This document shows, one piece after another, positions 16,799 through 24,492 of a DNA stretch of 34,627 nucleotides (its first letter is position 1; every line of letters starts with the position of its first letter). The position numbers and the translations under genes are program-made. This stretch comes from Burkholderiales bacterium (GTDB lineage: Bacteria > Pseudomonadota > Gammaproteobacteria > Burkholderiales > Ga0077523), in NCBI GenBank assembly GCA_019747905.1, contig JAIEQG010000051.1, forward strand, positions 1 to 34,627, given 5' to 3'. Below the pieces are notes generated by a model that saw only the letters and a program-made list of their open reading frames with translations, had not been told where the DNA came from and made no database searches.

Positions 16799-17315
16799 GG
16801 TTCTCCCCCTCGCGCTCATCGCGGCGCTGATGACCGACGGCGCGGATGCCGCCGGTCCCAAGCTCGGACAAGCCGCCGGCGACATCGAGATCGCGGTGGT
16901 CGACATCGACATCGCGCCCGACGGCGACGGTTTGCCGAAGGGCAAGGGCACCGTCGCCGACGGCGTCGAGGTCTACATGGAGAAATGCGCGTCCTGTCAC
17001 GGGTCGCGCGGGGAGGGCGGGAGTGCGTCGGCCCTGACCGGGGGGATCGGTTCGCTCACCACCAACGCGCCGGTCAAGACCGTCGGGAGCTATTGGCCAT
17101 ACGCGACCGCGTTGTTCGACTACGTACGGCGAGCCATGCCCTACGACAAGCCGATGACTCTCACCAACGACGAGACCTGGGCCGTCACCACGTACGTGCT
17201 GTGGCTGAACGGTGTCATCGGTCGCACTGACGTGATGAACGCGCAGACTCTGCCCAAGGTGCGCATGCCCAATCGCGACGGATTCATCGATGGTCGGGAC
17301 GGCCGTCCGAAATAG
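16785..17315 (+). CDS. Monohaem cytochrome c, SoxD/SorB-like electron acceptor
   Basis: This 176-aa periplasmic class I cytochrome c has a signal peptide (MFIFRVLPLALIAALM...ADA). One haem site, CASCH (C68, C71, H72), is followed by the likely axial methionine M118 or M124 in RRAMPYDKPMTL. The end, LPKVRMPNRDGF, is typical of the SoxD haem domain. Canonical SoxD has two haems and about twice this length, so this protein is closer to SorB or a single SoxD domain. Its ATG lies inside the SoxC-like gene (14-base overlap), so the two are surely co-translated and probably form a complex. The ATG of the next gene lies inside this one as well (26-base overlap). Confidence 0.88.
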   Translation: MFIFRVLPLALIAALMTDGADAAGPKLGQAAGDIEIAVVDIDIAPDGDGLPKGKGTVADGVEVYMEKCASCHGSRGEGGSASALTGGIGSLTTNAPVKTVGSYWPYATALFDYVRRAMPYDKPMTLTNDETWAVTTYVLWLNGVIGRTDVMNAQTLPKVRMPNRDGFIDGRDGRPK

Positions 17316-18549
17316 GCAGGTGGTGCGGTGGTGGTTGGTGGTGGCGCTTGCGGCTAGTGCCGCGCACGGCCTTGTTCAAGCGGAGGATCGTCCGGCGGCG
17401 GACGCCGCCGCGGCGCGGCCCAGGGTCGAGATCCTGCAGGACGGCTTCATCGTCGAGCCCAAGGACGGTGAGTACGTTCTCGCCCGCGCGCCCTTCATCG
17501 TGCGTGTTCCCCCCGGTCATGGTCGCTTGTCGGTGATCGCGACGACGAACGAGGAAGCCATCGGCAACGCCCGCGCGCTGTGGAGTGCCCCGCTGGTGGC
17601 GCCGCTAGGTACCGGTTCGAACGCCGTGCCGCTGGCGCTGCTGGTGACCGAATCCGGCCTCGAGTTCTATGGCGGGCTCACGCCGAGTTTCGTGGAGCAA
17701 TGGGGCCCGGTGCTGGGGGCGGCACAGTTGGGCGACTACGCCGTACTGCGTCCGTCACTGCCGCGCGAGCCCAATCTGTTGATGACGTCTCGCCAGCAGG
17801 CGAACGTCCTGCTCAAGCGCGACGGCACCCAGCTCCTGCCGGTGCACAAGATCGGGACGCAGGCCATCGACGTGGCGCCGATCGAGGCGCTGACGCTGTT
17901 CCTCCTGTTCGAGCATTCGGCGGAAGGGCGCCTGTCGTGGGCCGTGGTGGACGGCATCGACGTGGCGCGTCTGCGATTCGTGCCGGTCGCGCGCGGGCGC
18001 GCGACCCCGCCGCCACCGCTGCGCAACGTGCTCGATTGTGGTTCGAGCGGTGTCGTACAGGCGGTACGTCAGAGCGACTTCCAGCGGCTCGAGCGTATCC
18101 TGGAGCAGGGTGTCGATCCGAACACGCGCTCGGCGCGCAACAACGTGACGCTGCTGATGTGCGCGGTGAGCGGTCTCGACGTGCACAGCAACGCGGTGTG
18201 GGTGCTGCTGGAGGCCGGTGCAGACGTGCATGCCAAGACCAGCCACAACGAGACTGCGCTGCTCTGGGCCGCTCGCACGGGTGATCGCGGCATCACCACG
18301 GCCAGCCGCCTGAACGCTGTCGAGCAGCTGCTGTCGCGCGGCGCCGAGGTGGATGCAGCCGATGACGAAGGCGAGACGCCGCTGCTCGGTGCGGTGCGGA
18401 TGGGGCACGCCGAGATCGTCGCGGCGTTGCTGTCGGCAGGTGCGAATGCCAACAAGGCGAACGCGGCGGGCGAAACGCCGCGGGTGCGTGCGAAGCGGCT
18501 GGGGATGCTGGAGATCGCCGATCTCATCGGGCTCTTCGTGGACGAGTAG
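17290..18549 (+). CDS. Exported ankyrin-repeat protein
   Basis: This 419-aa protein has an N-terminal hydrophobic export signal (WWLVVALAASAAHGLVQAE). A unique domain of about 220 residues without a recognised family follows. About four ankyrin repeats occupy residues 258-415, with recognisable cores LERILEQGVDPNTRS, VLLEAGADVHAKTSHNETAL, LLSRGAEVDAADDEGETPLL and LLSAGANANKANAAGETP. It overlaps the cytochrome gene by 26 bases, so it belongs to the SoxC/cytochrome transcript. Ankyrin proteins bind partner proteins; a scaffold or inhibitor role for the periplasmic dehydrogenase is an inference. The unique N-terminal half is the least understood part of the operon. Confidence 0.85.
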   Translation: MVGTAVRNRQVVRWWLVVALAASAAHGLVQAEDRPAADAAAARPRVEILQDGFIVEPKDGEYVLARAPFIVRVPPGHGRLSVIATTNEEAIGNARALWSAPLVAPLGTGSNAVPLALLVTESGLEFYGGLTPSFVEQWGPVLGAAQLGDYAVLRPSLPREPNLLMTSRQQANVLLKRDGTQLLPVHKIGTQAIDVAPIEALTLFLLFEHSAEGRLSWAVVDGIDVARLRFVPVARGRATPPPPLRNVLDCGSSGVVQAVRQSDFQRLERILEQGVDPNTRSARNNVTLLMCAVSGLDVHSNAVWVLLEAGADVHAKTSHNETALLWAARTGDRGITTASRLNAVEQLLSRGAEVDAADDEGETPLLGAVRMGHAEIVAALLSAGANANKANAAGETPRVRAKRLGMLEIADLIGLFVDE

Positions 18550-18564
18550 TCCGTGCTGCAGTCG

Positions 18565-18656
18565 CCCCCATCCCGACCTTCCCCCGCCTGCGCGGGGGAA
18601 GGAGAGTGCGGCTCCCTCCCCCGGCTTCGCCGGGGGAGGGTTGGGGAGGGGGCTGC
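18565..18656. repeat. REP-like double hairpin between convergent genes
   Basis: Two C/G-rich hairpins stand side by side. The first is CTTCCCCCGC...GCGGGGGAAGG preceded by GCCCCCATCCCGAC, and the second is CCTCCCCCGGC...GCCGGGGGAGG followed by TTGGGGAGGGGGC. The first matches the unit of the arrays at 4829-5114 and 34157-34627; the second is a diverged relative in opposite orientation. It fills the 113-base gap between the ankyrin gene (plus) and argC (minus), so it may act as a two-way terminator. Confidence 0.85.
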
Positions 18657-18662
18657 CCTACC

Positions 18663-19622
18663 TCAGGCGCTCAACCCGCGTGCCTCGTCCAGCCCCAGCA
18701 TGACGTTCATGCACTGGATCGCCGCCCCTGATGCGCCCTTGCCCAGGTTGTCGAAGCGCGACGCGAGCAGGATCTGGTCGGCGTGGCCGAAGACGAAGAT
18801 CTCCGCACGGTTGGTGTCGTTGCACGCCGTGGCCGGCAGCGCGCCGGCGTCGAGCACCGCGGCCGTATCGAGCGGCATCACGCGGATGAAATGCTCGCCG
18901 CGGTAGTAGTCCGCGAAGAAAGCCTGCAGCGATTGTGGTGACACCGGCTTCGGCAGCATACGGGTCAGCAGCGGGACTGCGACCACCATGCCCTGCGCGA
19001 AATTGCCGACGATCGGCGTGAACAGCGGCGCATGCGCGAGGCCGGAGACCGTCTTCATCTCCGGCAGGTGCTTGTGCGTGAGCCCGAGCGCGTAGAACCG
19101 CGGGCTCTTCATGCTGTCCGGCAACGACGCGGGCTGTTCGTACGCGGCGATCATCTCCTTGCCGCCGCCGCTGTAGCCGGTGACCGAATGGCAGGAGAGG
19201 GGAAAGTCGGCCGGCACGATGCCCGCCGCCACCAGCGGATGCATGAGCATGATGAAGCCGCTCGCGTGGCAGCCGGGGATCGCCACCTTGCGCGCGTGGC
19301 GGACGCGATCGCGCTGGCCCGGGTTCAGTTCCGGCAGGCCGTAGACCCACTCCGGATTCGTGCGATGGGCGGTACTCGCATCGAGAAAGCGCGTCTTCGT
19401 GTTGCCGGGGGCGAGCAGTGCCACCGACTCACGCGAGGCGGCGTCCGGCAAACACAGGAACACGATGTCCGCCGCGTTGATGACCGCTGCCTTCGCGGCG
19501 GGATCCTTGCGTTGCGCTTCGGCGATCGAAAGCACCTCGATCTCGTCGCGGCCCGCGAGGCGCTCGTCGATCTTGAGGCCGGTGGTGCCGTGGCGGCCGT
19601 CGATAAAGACTTTCCAGGTCAT
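18663..19622 (-). CDS. argC: N-acetyl-gamma-glutamyl-phosphate reductase, type 2 (ArgC)
   Basis: This 319-aa NADPH-dependent enzyme catalyses the third step of arginine synthesis, reducing N-acetylglutamyl phosphate to the semialdehyde. The short 'type 2' form is shown by length and by the N-terminus KVFIDGRHGTTGLKI. The catalytic cysteine is C118 in IPGCHASG. The C-terminal half contains GYSGGGKEMI, HKHLPEM and the NDTNRAEIFVFG segment. I chose the ATG at 19622; an in-frame TTG at 19640 is less likely. A -10-like TACAAT lies 29 bases upstream on the minus strand. No other arg genes are adjacent. Confidence 0.95.
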   Translation of the reverse strand: MTWKVFIDGRHGTTGLKIDERLAGRDEIEVLSIAEAQRKDPAAKAAVINAADIVFLCLPDAASRESVALLAPGNTKTRFLDASTAHRTNPEWVYGLPELNPGQRDRVRHARKVAIPGCHASGFIMLMHPLVAAGIVPADFPLSCHSVTGYSGGGKEMIAAYEQPASLPDSMKSPRFYALGLTHKHLPEMKTVSGLAHAPLFTPIVGNFAQGMVVAVPLLTRMLPKPVSPQSLQAFFADYYRGEHFIRVMPLDTAAVLDAGALPATACNDTNRAEIFVFGHADQILLASRFDNLGKGASGAAIQCMNVMLGLDEARGLSA

Positions 19623-19650
19623 GGGGTGGTCGGCTGACAAGGGGTCTTGG

Positions 19651-19656
19651 ATTGTA
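19651..19656 (-). promoter_or_regulatory. -10 box candidate for argC
   Basis: On the minus strand TACAAT (5 of 6 to TATAAT) lies 28 bases before the argC ATG, giving a leader of about 20 bases. No matching -35 is seen. The same 110-base gap must also hold the divergent start of the NIPSNAP gene. Confidence 0.35.
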
Positions 19657-19733
19657 TGTCAGTGCCGGCCCGGCGCGGACTTCGTGCCATCATTCGCGCC
19701 CTCCACAACAACCCGCCTCGGAAGGAGCATTCC

Positions 19734-20057
19734 ATGCTGCTCGACGTTCGCACCTACACCTGCCGCCCCGGTACCATCAAGAAGCACCTCGCGCTGTACG
19801 AGAAGCTGGGAAAAGGCCCCCAAACCCGTCACCTCGGGCAGCCTTTCGCTTATCTCACCACCGAGACCGGTAATGTGAATCAGTACATCCACATCTGGGC
19901 CTACGAGAACGCCGGGGACCGTGAACGCCGGCGCGCGGCCATGTGGGCCGATCCCGAATGGATCGCCTACACCGAGGAGAGCGCCAAGCTGGGCGCGCTC
20001 GAACAGCAGGAAAACCGGCTGATGACGCCGGTTTCGTTCTTCCCGCTGTCGCGCTGA
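19734..20057 (+). CDS. NIPSNAP-family protein
   Basis: This 107-aa protein of the NIPSNAP/dimeric alpha-beta barrel group has the diagnostic N-terminus MLLDVRTYTCRPGTI, a central IHIWAYENAGDRERRRAAM and MWADPEWIAY, and ends near LMTPVSFFPLSR. The family is widespread and mostly uncharacterised. The start ATG (19734) is preceded by AAGGAG at 19722-19727, a strong ribosome-binding site. It diverges from argC and is followed by a 182-base gap before the next small gene. Confidence 0.88.
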   Translation: MLLDVRTYTCRPGTIKKHLALYEKLGKGPQTRHLGQPFAYLTTETGNVNQYIHIWAYENAGDRERRRAAMWADPEWIAYTEESAKLGALEQQENRLMTPVSFFPLSR

Positions 20058-20087
20058 GGGGGCGGCCGCGGCTGATCGCGGCCCCCC
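20058..20087 (+). terminator. G/C-rich hairpin after the NIPSNAP gene
   Basis: Immediately after the stop, GGGGGCGGCCGC can pair with GCGGCCCCC around GGCTGATC, with a small asymmetry. The place is right for a terminator or 3' stabiliser, but no T-run follows. The rest of the gap to 20239 holds further G/C-rich short palindromes (GGCCGGC...GCCGGCC) and no gene. Confidence 0.35.
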
Positions 20088-20239
20088 GGCCGGCAGCGCC
20101 CGCCGGCCCTTGCGAGGGAATACACCGCCGCCCGGACCGAGCGTGGCCTCCAGCCCGCCCCGCGGCGGTGCATCGCGTCGTTTCCGCAGGGAACCAGCCC
20201 GGCGCAGCGCTGTCAACCCTGGCGCAAGAGGAAATCGCC

Positions 20240-20452
20240 ATGTACCAGGGTTCCGTCATCGAAGTGCATTGCCCGCGCTGCAACGCGGTGGCTTTTCGCG
20301 TGCGCCGCCGCTGGGTCGACAAGTTCACCAGCCTGTTCCGCCCGGTGCGCCGGTTCCGCTGCCAGGAGTTCCGCTGCGGCTGGGAGGGCAACGTGCCTTT
20401 GTCGGAATTGCACGCCCAAGGCGTCGGGCGCTCCGTGCCGCCAGCCGCCTAG
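20240..20452 (+). CDS. Small zinc-ribbon hypothetical protein (70 aa)
   Basis: This 70-aa basic protein has CPRC (C11, C14) and CQEFRC (C41, C46), a four-cysteine arrangement suggesting a zinc ribbon, separated by an arginine-rich segment (VRRRWVDKF, then RPVRRFR). The start ATG is preceded by AAGAGGAAA. I do not recognise a named family; a DNA-, RNA- or protein-binding role is a guess from charge and fold. Its TAG stop overlaps the TAG of the convergent methyltransferase gene in one CTAG palindrome (20449-20452). Likely a real gene because of the ribosome-binding site and ordered cysteines. Confidence 0.7.
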   Translation: MYQGSVIEVHCPRCNAVAFRVRRRWVDKFTSLFRPVRRFRCQEFRCGWEGNVPLSELHAQGVGRSVPPAA

Positions 20453-21039
20453 CTCCGGCGCCTCGCCCACACCTGCCAGCGTTCCCGGCCCGCGAAGACC
20501 GGCAGGGAGTCGGCAACCGGTGCATCGACGATGCGTGAGAACGCATCACCGAGCAGGGCCTGCAACTCCTCTGGGCTGGTGCCGAACGGCGGGCCCTTCG
20601 GGTTCTCGTCGAAGAACCAGTACCCGGCGATCACACCGGTGTCGCCAAGCAATTCGGCGGTGCGGGCGGCATAGGCTGCCCACATCTTGCGTGGCAGCGC
20701 GCACAGGAACGCGCGTTCGATCATGACGTCGAACGCAGCGCCGGCATCGAACGCGAAGAAGTCGGCGAGTCGTACGCGATCGGCGAAATGCCCCAGGTTC
20801 TTCTGCGCCGCCTCTACCGCCGCTGAGCTGAAGTCGATGGCCAGCACGTCGCAACCCGCCTCGGCCAGGAGGTGGGCTTCGTAGCCCGAGCCGCATCCGG
20901 GAATCAGGACGCGCGTGCCCGGCTTCAGCGAGCGCGCATAGTCCTGCAGATTGCGACCGACCCGCCCGGCATCCCACGGCGTGACGTGATCGCGGTAGCG
21001 GGTTTCCCAGAAATCGGGGCGGGAGCTGTCTTGGGCCAT
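20449..21039 (-). CDS. Class I SAM-dependent methyltransferase, thiopurine S-methyltransferase (TPMT) type
   Basis: This 196-aa cytosolic methyltransferase starts DFWETRYRDHVTPWDAGRV, typical of the bacterial TPMT family. The SAM-binding motif I follows (LIPGCGSGYEAHLLAEAG, about 45-62) and then VLAIDFSSAAV. The family methylates thiols, or in some bacteria selenium and tellurium compounds. The start is the ATG at 21039; upstream in-frame residues are translated repeat DNA. It has no canonical ribosome-binding site: the leader is entirely the second copy of the 165-bp repeat, exactly as for the ArnB-like gene at the left edge. Confidence 0.88.
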   Translation of the reverse strand: MAQDSSRPDFWETRYRDHVTPWDAGRVGRNLQDYARSLKPGTRVLIPGCGSGYEAHLLAEAGCDVLAIDFSSAAVEAAQKNLGHFADRVRLADFFAFDAGAAFDVMIERAFLCALPRKMWAAYAARTAELLGDTGVIAGYWFFDENPKGPPFGTSPEELQALLGDAFSRIVDAPVADSLPVFAGRERWQVWARRRS

Positions 21040-21205
21040 ATCAGTACGGAGTGCGACGTGGCGATGGGCCAGCGGCCGGCGCAGCCGGGGCGCACGGGCC
21101 CTCACCCCCAAAGCCGGGAGGTGGTTGTCGCAGGGCCGCCCCAAGACACTGACGCGCCCCCTTGGGGGGCAGCGACCGCAGGGAGCGTGGGGGCTGTTTC
21201 ATCCG
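21040..21205. repeat. Dispersed ~165-bp intergenic repeat, copy 2
   Basis: This is the second copy of the element at 117-280, in the same orientation, between the start of the TPMT-type gene (21039) and the stop of the PAP2 gene (21209). It shares TCAGTACGG, GGGCCAGCGGCCGGCGCAG, GGGCCGCCCCAAG, CGCCCCCTTGGGGGGCAGCG and AGCGTGGGGGC with copy 1. Substitutions scatter through the middle third. Both copies abut a start codon on the left and a stop codon on the right. Confidence 0.85.
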
Positions 21206-21208
21206 AAC

Positions 21209-21988
21209 TCAGACCTGGTTCAAGGTGGCGTTGATCCGTGCGAACGCCGCGAAGCACAGGCTCGCCAGGGCGGCGGCCCCGACGGCGTACTGGAACTGGA
21301 TGGCCATCGGATAGCCGGTCTTGAGGCCGGCGAGCAGCGCGACAGCGCAGCCGACACCGATGGCGACCAACAGCGTCTGCACTGGCGTGCGCAGCCCGAA
21401 ACGCCAGCGGCGCGCGAGGCTGGTGCCCAGGCACGCAGCGATCCAGCCGCCCGCCATGCCGGCCGCGATGTCCACCGGCCAATGCACGCCGACCACGGCA
21501 CGCGAGAGACCGACCAGCGTCGCGATCGCCAGGGCGATCGCCCGCATCCACGGCGACGTGAAATGCAGCCAGATGAGTGCGGCCGCCACGAAGATGGTGG
21601 TGGTGTGTCCCGACGGAAACGAATGGGCGCGGTAGGGCGCGCCGATGATGGCGATGCTTTCGGGGGCCAGCACGGCCGGTGGCCGTGGTTCATCGAAGAT
21701 CGGCTTGAGCCCGTGCACGAACAGGGTCGCCAGCACCGCACTCACTGCGAGTGCCCAGAGGACATCCGGACGCCGCAAGGCAAACGGGAGAAACAGCGTC
21801 AGCGCGACCGCTGTGTCGCCGAGCACCGTGACGAACGGCCAGAGCTCGGGTCCGGTGATCCGGCTCCAGCCATTGAGGCCCGCGAACACTGCACGGTTGG
21901 TGCCCGTGGCGACGAGCAGCGTGAGCAGCGCCAGTGCGATGAGCGGTACCCCCCAGACGACGGGCGAGCGCCACGGAACGGACGTCAT
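21209..21988 (-). CDS. PAP2-superfamily membrane phosphatase
   Basis: This 259-aa inner-membrane protein has about six helices and the complete PAP2 phosphatase signature: KPIFDEPRP (K95, R102), PSGH (125-128) and SRAVVGVHWPVD (R163, H169, D173). Family members include PgpB, undecaprenyl-diphosphate phosphatases and lipid A phosphatases such as LpxE/LpxF. Its start overlaps the stop of the GT83 gene by 4 bases, placing it last in a glycolipid cassette. It could release undecaprenyl phosphate for reuse or remove lipid A phosphate before glycosylation; the sequence alone does not decide. Confidence 0.9.
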   Translation of the reverse strand: MTSVPWRSPVVWGVPLIALALLTLLVATGTNRAVFAGLNGWSRITGPELWPFVTVLGDTAVALTLFLPFALRRPDVLWALAVSAVLATLFVHGLKPIFDEPRPPAVLAPESIAIIGAPYRAHSFPSGHTTTIFVAAALIWLHFTSPWMRAIALAIATLVGLSRAVVGVHWPVDIAAGMAGGWIAACLGTSLARRWRFGLRTPVQTLLVAIGVGCAVALLAGLKTGYPMAIQFQYAVGAAALASLCFAAFARINATLNQV

Positions 21989-23550
21989 GGCGGACCTTCC
22001 GTGACCTTCACCAACGCGATGCCGTTCTTGCGGTAGAGCGTTTCATAGCCGGGCAACTCGCCGAGGCGCTTCACTTTCGAGAGCACGATGTCGCCGGGCA
22101 CGGGGTCCCGCCGCGGTGTCAGCCGGCCCGAATACACGATGAAGCTCGGCGTGCTGACGCTCCACAGGATGACCTCGTAGCCGCGTTCCCGCGCGAGCAG
22201 TGCGGCCTCCTTGATCGGCCCTTGCTGGACCGTGCCGACGGCTGGCAGGATGAACAGCGCCAATGCAGTGGCGTGCAGTACGCCGGCTGCCATCAGCTTC
22301 GCCGGCAACGGAATGCGCTTCGCCGCGATGAGCGCGACGGTGACGGCGACCGCAGCGGCGGCGAACGTGTAGAACCCGGGCCCGAAGAACTCGCGGACGT
22401 TGCCGACCACCTCGCGGTAGTACGGGTCCTTGATGTTGGGCGCGACCCGCTCGAGTATCCATGGCACCGCCGCCAGTGCGGCGAACAGGAGCAACGGCGG
22501 CAGCAGCGCGAAATACGACGAACGCAAGCGGTCGACATTGAGCGCCATCATGATGAACACGCCGGTGTAGCCGTAGAACGCATAGTGCGGCAGCTTGGTG
22601 CCGGAGAGCGAAAAGAACACGAACACGAATGCGAACCAGATGAGGCAGAAGCGCTGCAGATCGTCGGCCCAGATCGCGCGCGGATTGCGCACGATGTTGA
22701 GCAGCGGGGTCGTGAACGGCAGGGTGGCGATGAACAGCCAGGGTACGTAGAAGAACAGGCTGCCGTCGAAGCCGTGCATCGGTGCGCTGAAACGCTGCAC
22801 GTTGTGCTTCATGAAGAAGCCCTGCACGAAGGCGTCACCCTCCTTCAGATACTGCGCGACGTACCAGGGTGCCGCGATGGCGATCAGGAGTGCGATGCCG
22901 CCCGGATCGAGCATCGCGCGCAGCCAGTTGCGCAGGTCGCGCTTCGACAGGCAGTAGAGAAACGTCACCGCGCCCGGCACCAGGACGGCGACCGGGCCCT
23001 TGGCCAGCAGACCGAAGCCGATGGCGACGAACGCGGCGCGCAGCCAGGCCTTGTTGCCTTCGCGGAAGTACAGGTAGGCACTGGTGAGCGCCGCCACGAT
23101 CAGCATGTTGAGCAACGCGTCGGCGATGGCGGCACGGCCGATGACGGTGATGCCGGCCGCCGCGGCGGTGAACCCGGCGGCGATGAATGCGAGGCGCGGT
23201 CCGCGCAAGCGGCGCACGAACAGAAAAACGAAGGCTGCCCACAACGTGGCGCAGAGTGCCGAGGGCAGGCGGAACGCGAACTCGTTCACGCCGAACGCGA
23301 GGACCGAGACCGCCTGCAGCCAGTAGATCAGCACCGGCTTGTCGTAGCGCGGCACGCCGTTAAGGTACGTGGAGATGTAGTCGCCGCGCTCCAGCATCTC
23401 GCGTGTGGCCTCGCTGAAGGCGCCTTCGTCGAGGTCGAACAGCGGTACGTCTCCGAGTCCGACGAAGAAGCTCATCGCGACGGCGGCCACCAGCAGGAGC
23501 GCGAAGCCGCGATGGGTGCGGATATCGTCGGAGAGCGAGGCGGCGATCAT
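21985..23550 (-). CDS. GT83 polyprenyl-phosphate-sugar glycosyltransferase, second ArnT-like paralogue
   Basis: This 521-aa GT-C membrane enzyme has the first periplasmic-loop acidic pair at D41-E42 (FDLDEGAFSEATREML) and RYDKPVLIYW at 68-77, matching the corresponding blocks in the transferase at 649-2322. About eleven helices and a C-terminal soluble part follow. It moves a lipid-linked sugar onto lipid A or another envelope acceptor. I chose the ATG at 23550; the longer open frame to 24372 is antisense-style read-through of the flippase-like gene. It overlaps that gene and PAP2 by 4 bases each. The GT2 enzyme three genes upstream is its likely donor-lipid maker. Confidence 0.88.
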   Translation of the reverse strand: MIAASLSDDIRTHRGFALLLVAAVAMSFFVGLGDVPLFDLDEGAFSEATREMLERGDYISTYLNGVPRYDKPVLIYWLQAVSVLAFGVNEFAFRLPSALCATLWAAFVFLFVRRLRGPRLAFIAAGFTAAAAGITVIGRAAIADALLNMLIVAALTSAYLYFREGNKAWLRAAFVAIGFGLLAKGPVAVLVPGAVTFLYCLSKRDLRNWLRAMLDPGGIALLIAIAAPWYVAQYLKEGDAFVQGFFMKHNVQRFSAPMHGFDGSLFFYVPWLFIATLPFTTPLLNIVRNPRAIWADDLQRFCLIWFAFVFVFFSLSGTKLPHYAFYGYTGVFIMMALNVDRLRSSYFALLPPLLLFAALAAVPWILERVAPNIKDPYYREVVGNVREFFGPGFYTFAAAAVAVTVALIAAKRIPLPAKLMAAGVLHATALALFILPAVGTVQQGPIKEAALLARERGYEVILWSVSTPSFIVYSGRLTPRRDPVPGDIVLSKVKRLGELPGYETLYRKNGIALVKVTEGPP

Positions 23551-24488
23551 GGCCGGCGCGATGGTAGCAGGAAGAGCGGCGCGGCCAGCAGGCCCTGGAT
23601 CACGGCGCAGATGCCGTACAGCAGTCCGGTGCCGGCGGCGATGTCGGGCGAGACGCCGGCGAGGCCGAGCACCGCGACCGCCGCCAGTTCGCGCGTGCCG
23701 AAGCCGGCGACGCCGAGCGGCAACGCGGCCATGACGAAGATCGGCGCGGCCGCGGCAAGCATGATGACGAACGGGACCTCGGTGCCGAGCGACGCCGCGC
23801 ATGCCACGAGGGCCGAGGCCGAGAGGAATTGCACGAGGATCGACAGCGCGAGCGATTTCACGAGGCGCCGCTTGAGTCCGGTGGCAGGATCGTTGAGCCG
23901 CTGCCACAGGTCCGCGACGCGCTCGGCCGCCTTGAATGGAAGGCGCCGCAGCCACTCGACAGGCCACGGAATGAACGGCATCACCACGATCACGGCGAGC
24001 AGAGTCCCGTACGCGAGCAGGACGTGACGCCCGGCCGCGGCGCCGGACAGCGTCAGCCCGGCCGCGAGAGCGCCGCCGGCGCAGACGAACGACAGCACGC
24101 ACAGCGTCCACAGACCGCTGAAGCGGTCGAAGGCGACGGATGCCGTGGATTCGAGCAGCGGGTTGCCGAGCCGCGACAGTTCGTAGCTGCGCAGCAGGTC
24201 GCCGGACACGGTGGCACCCGGGAGCAGCATGTTGCTCGTCATCGCGCGCGCGTACATCGGGATCAACCGTCCGGTCGGTGCGACGAGCGACAGAGCCCGG
24301 GCGATGTAAGCCCAGCGCATCGCCGAGACGATGTTGGAGGCGATCGCGATGCCGAGTGCCACGGCGAACCACCTGGGATCGGTGCGCGCCAGGCTCGCGA
24401 GGAGGCGTTCGGCGCCGACGAACCAGAAGACCAGAGCGAGCAGCGCGACGCCGCCGGCGACGCGGGCCGCGAGCGAGAGCAGGCGCAC
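23547..24488 (-). CDS. Flippase-like integral membrane protein (LPG synthase TM / UPF0104 type)
   Basis: This 313-aa protein has about eight membrane helices with the family blocks RWAYIARALSL, SNMLLPGATVSGDLLRSYEL and, near the C-terminus, PLGVAGFGTRELAA. This is the transmembrane 'lysylphosphatidylglycerol synthase' domain found alone in proteins thought to move lipids or lipid-linked sugars. The start is GTG at 24488, 4 bases after the GT2 stop, with no good ribosome-binding site, so it is probably translated by coupling. Between a GT2 and a GT83 gene, a role in flipping the polyprenyl-phosphate sugar is a reasonable inference. Confidence 0.82.
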   Translation of the reverse strand: MRLLSLAARVAGGVALLALVFWFVGAERLLASLARTDPRWFAVALGIAIASNIVSAMRWAYIARALSLVAPTGRLIPMYARAMTSNMLLPGATVSGDLLRSYELSRLGNPLLESTASVAFDRFSGLWTLCVLSFVCAGGALAAGLTLSGAAAGRHVLLAYGTLLAVIVVMPFIPWPVEWLRRLPFKAAERVADLWQRLNDPATGLKRRLVKSLALSILVQFLSASALVACAASLGTEVPFVIMLAAAAPIFVMAALPLGVAGFGTRELAAVAVLGLAGVSPDIAAGTGLLYGICAVIQGLLAAPLFLLPSRRP

Positions 24489-24492
24489 GGGT

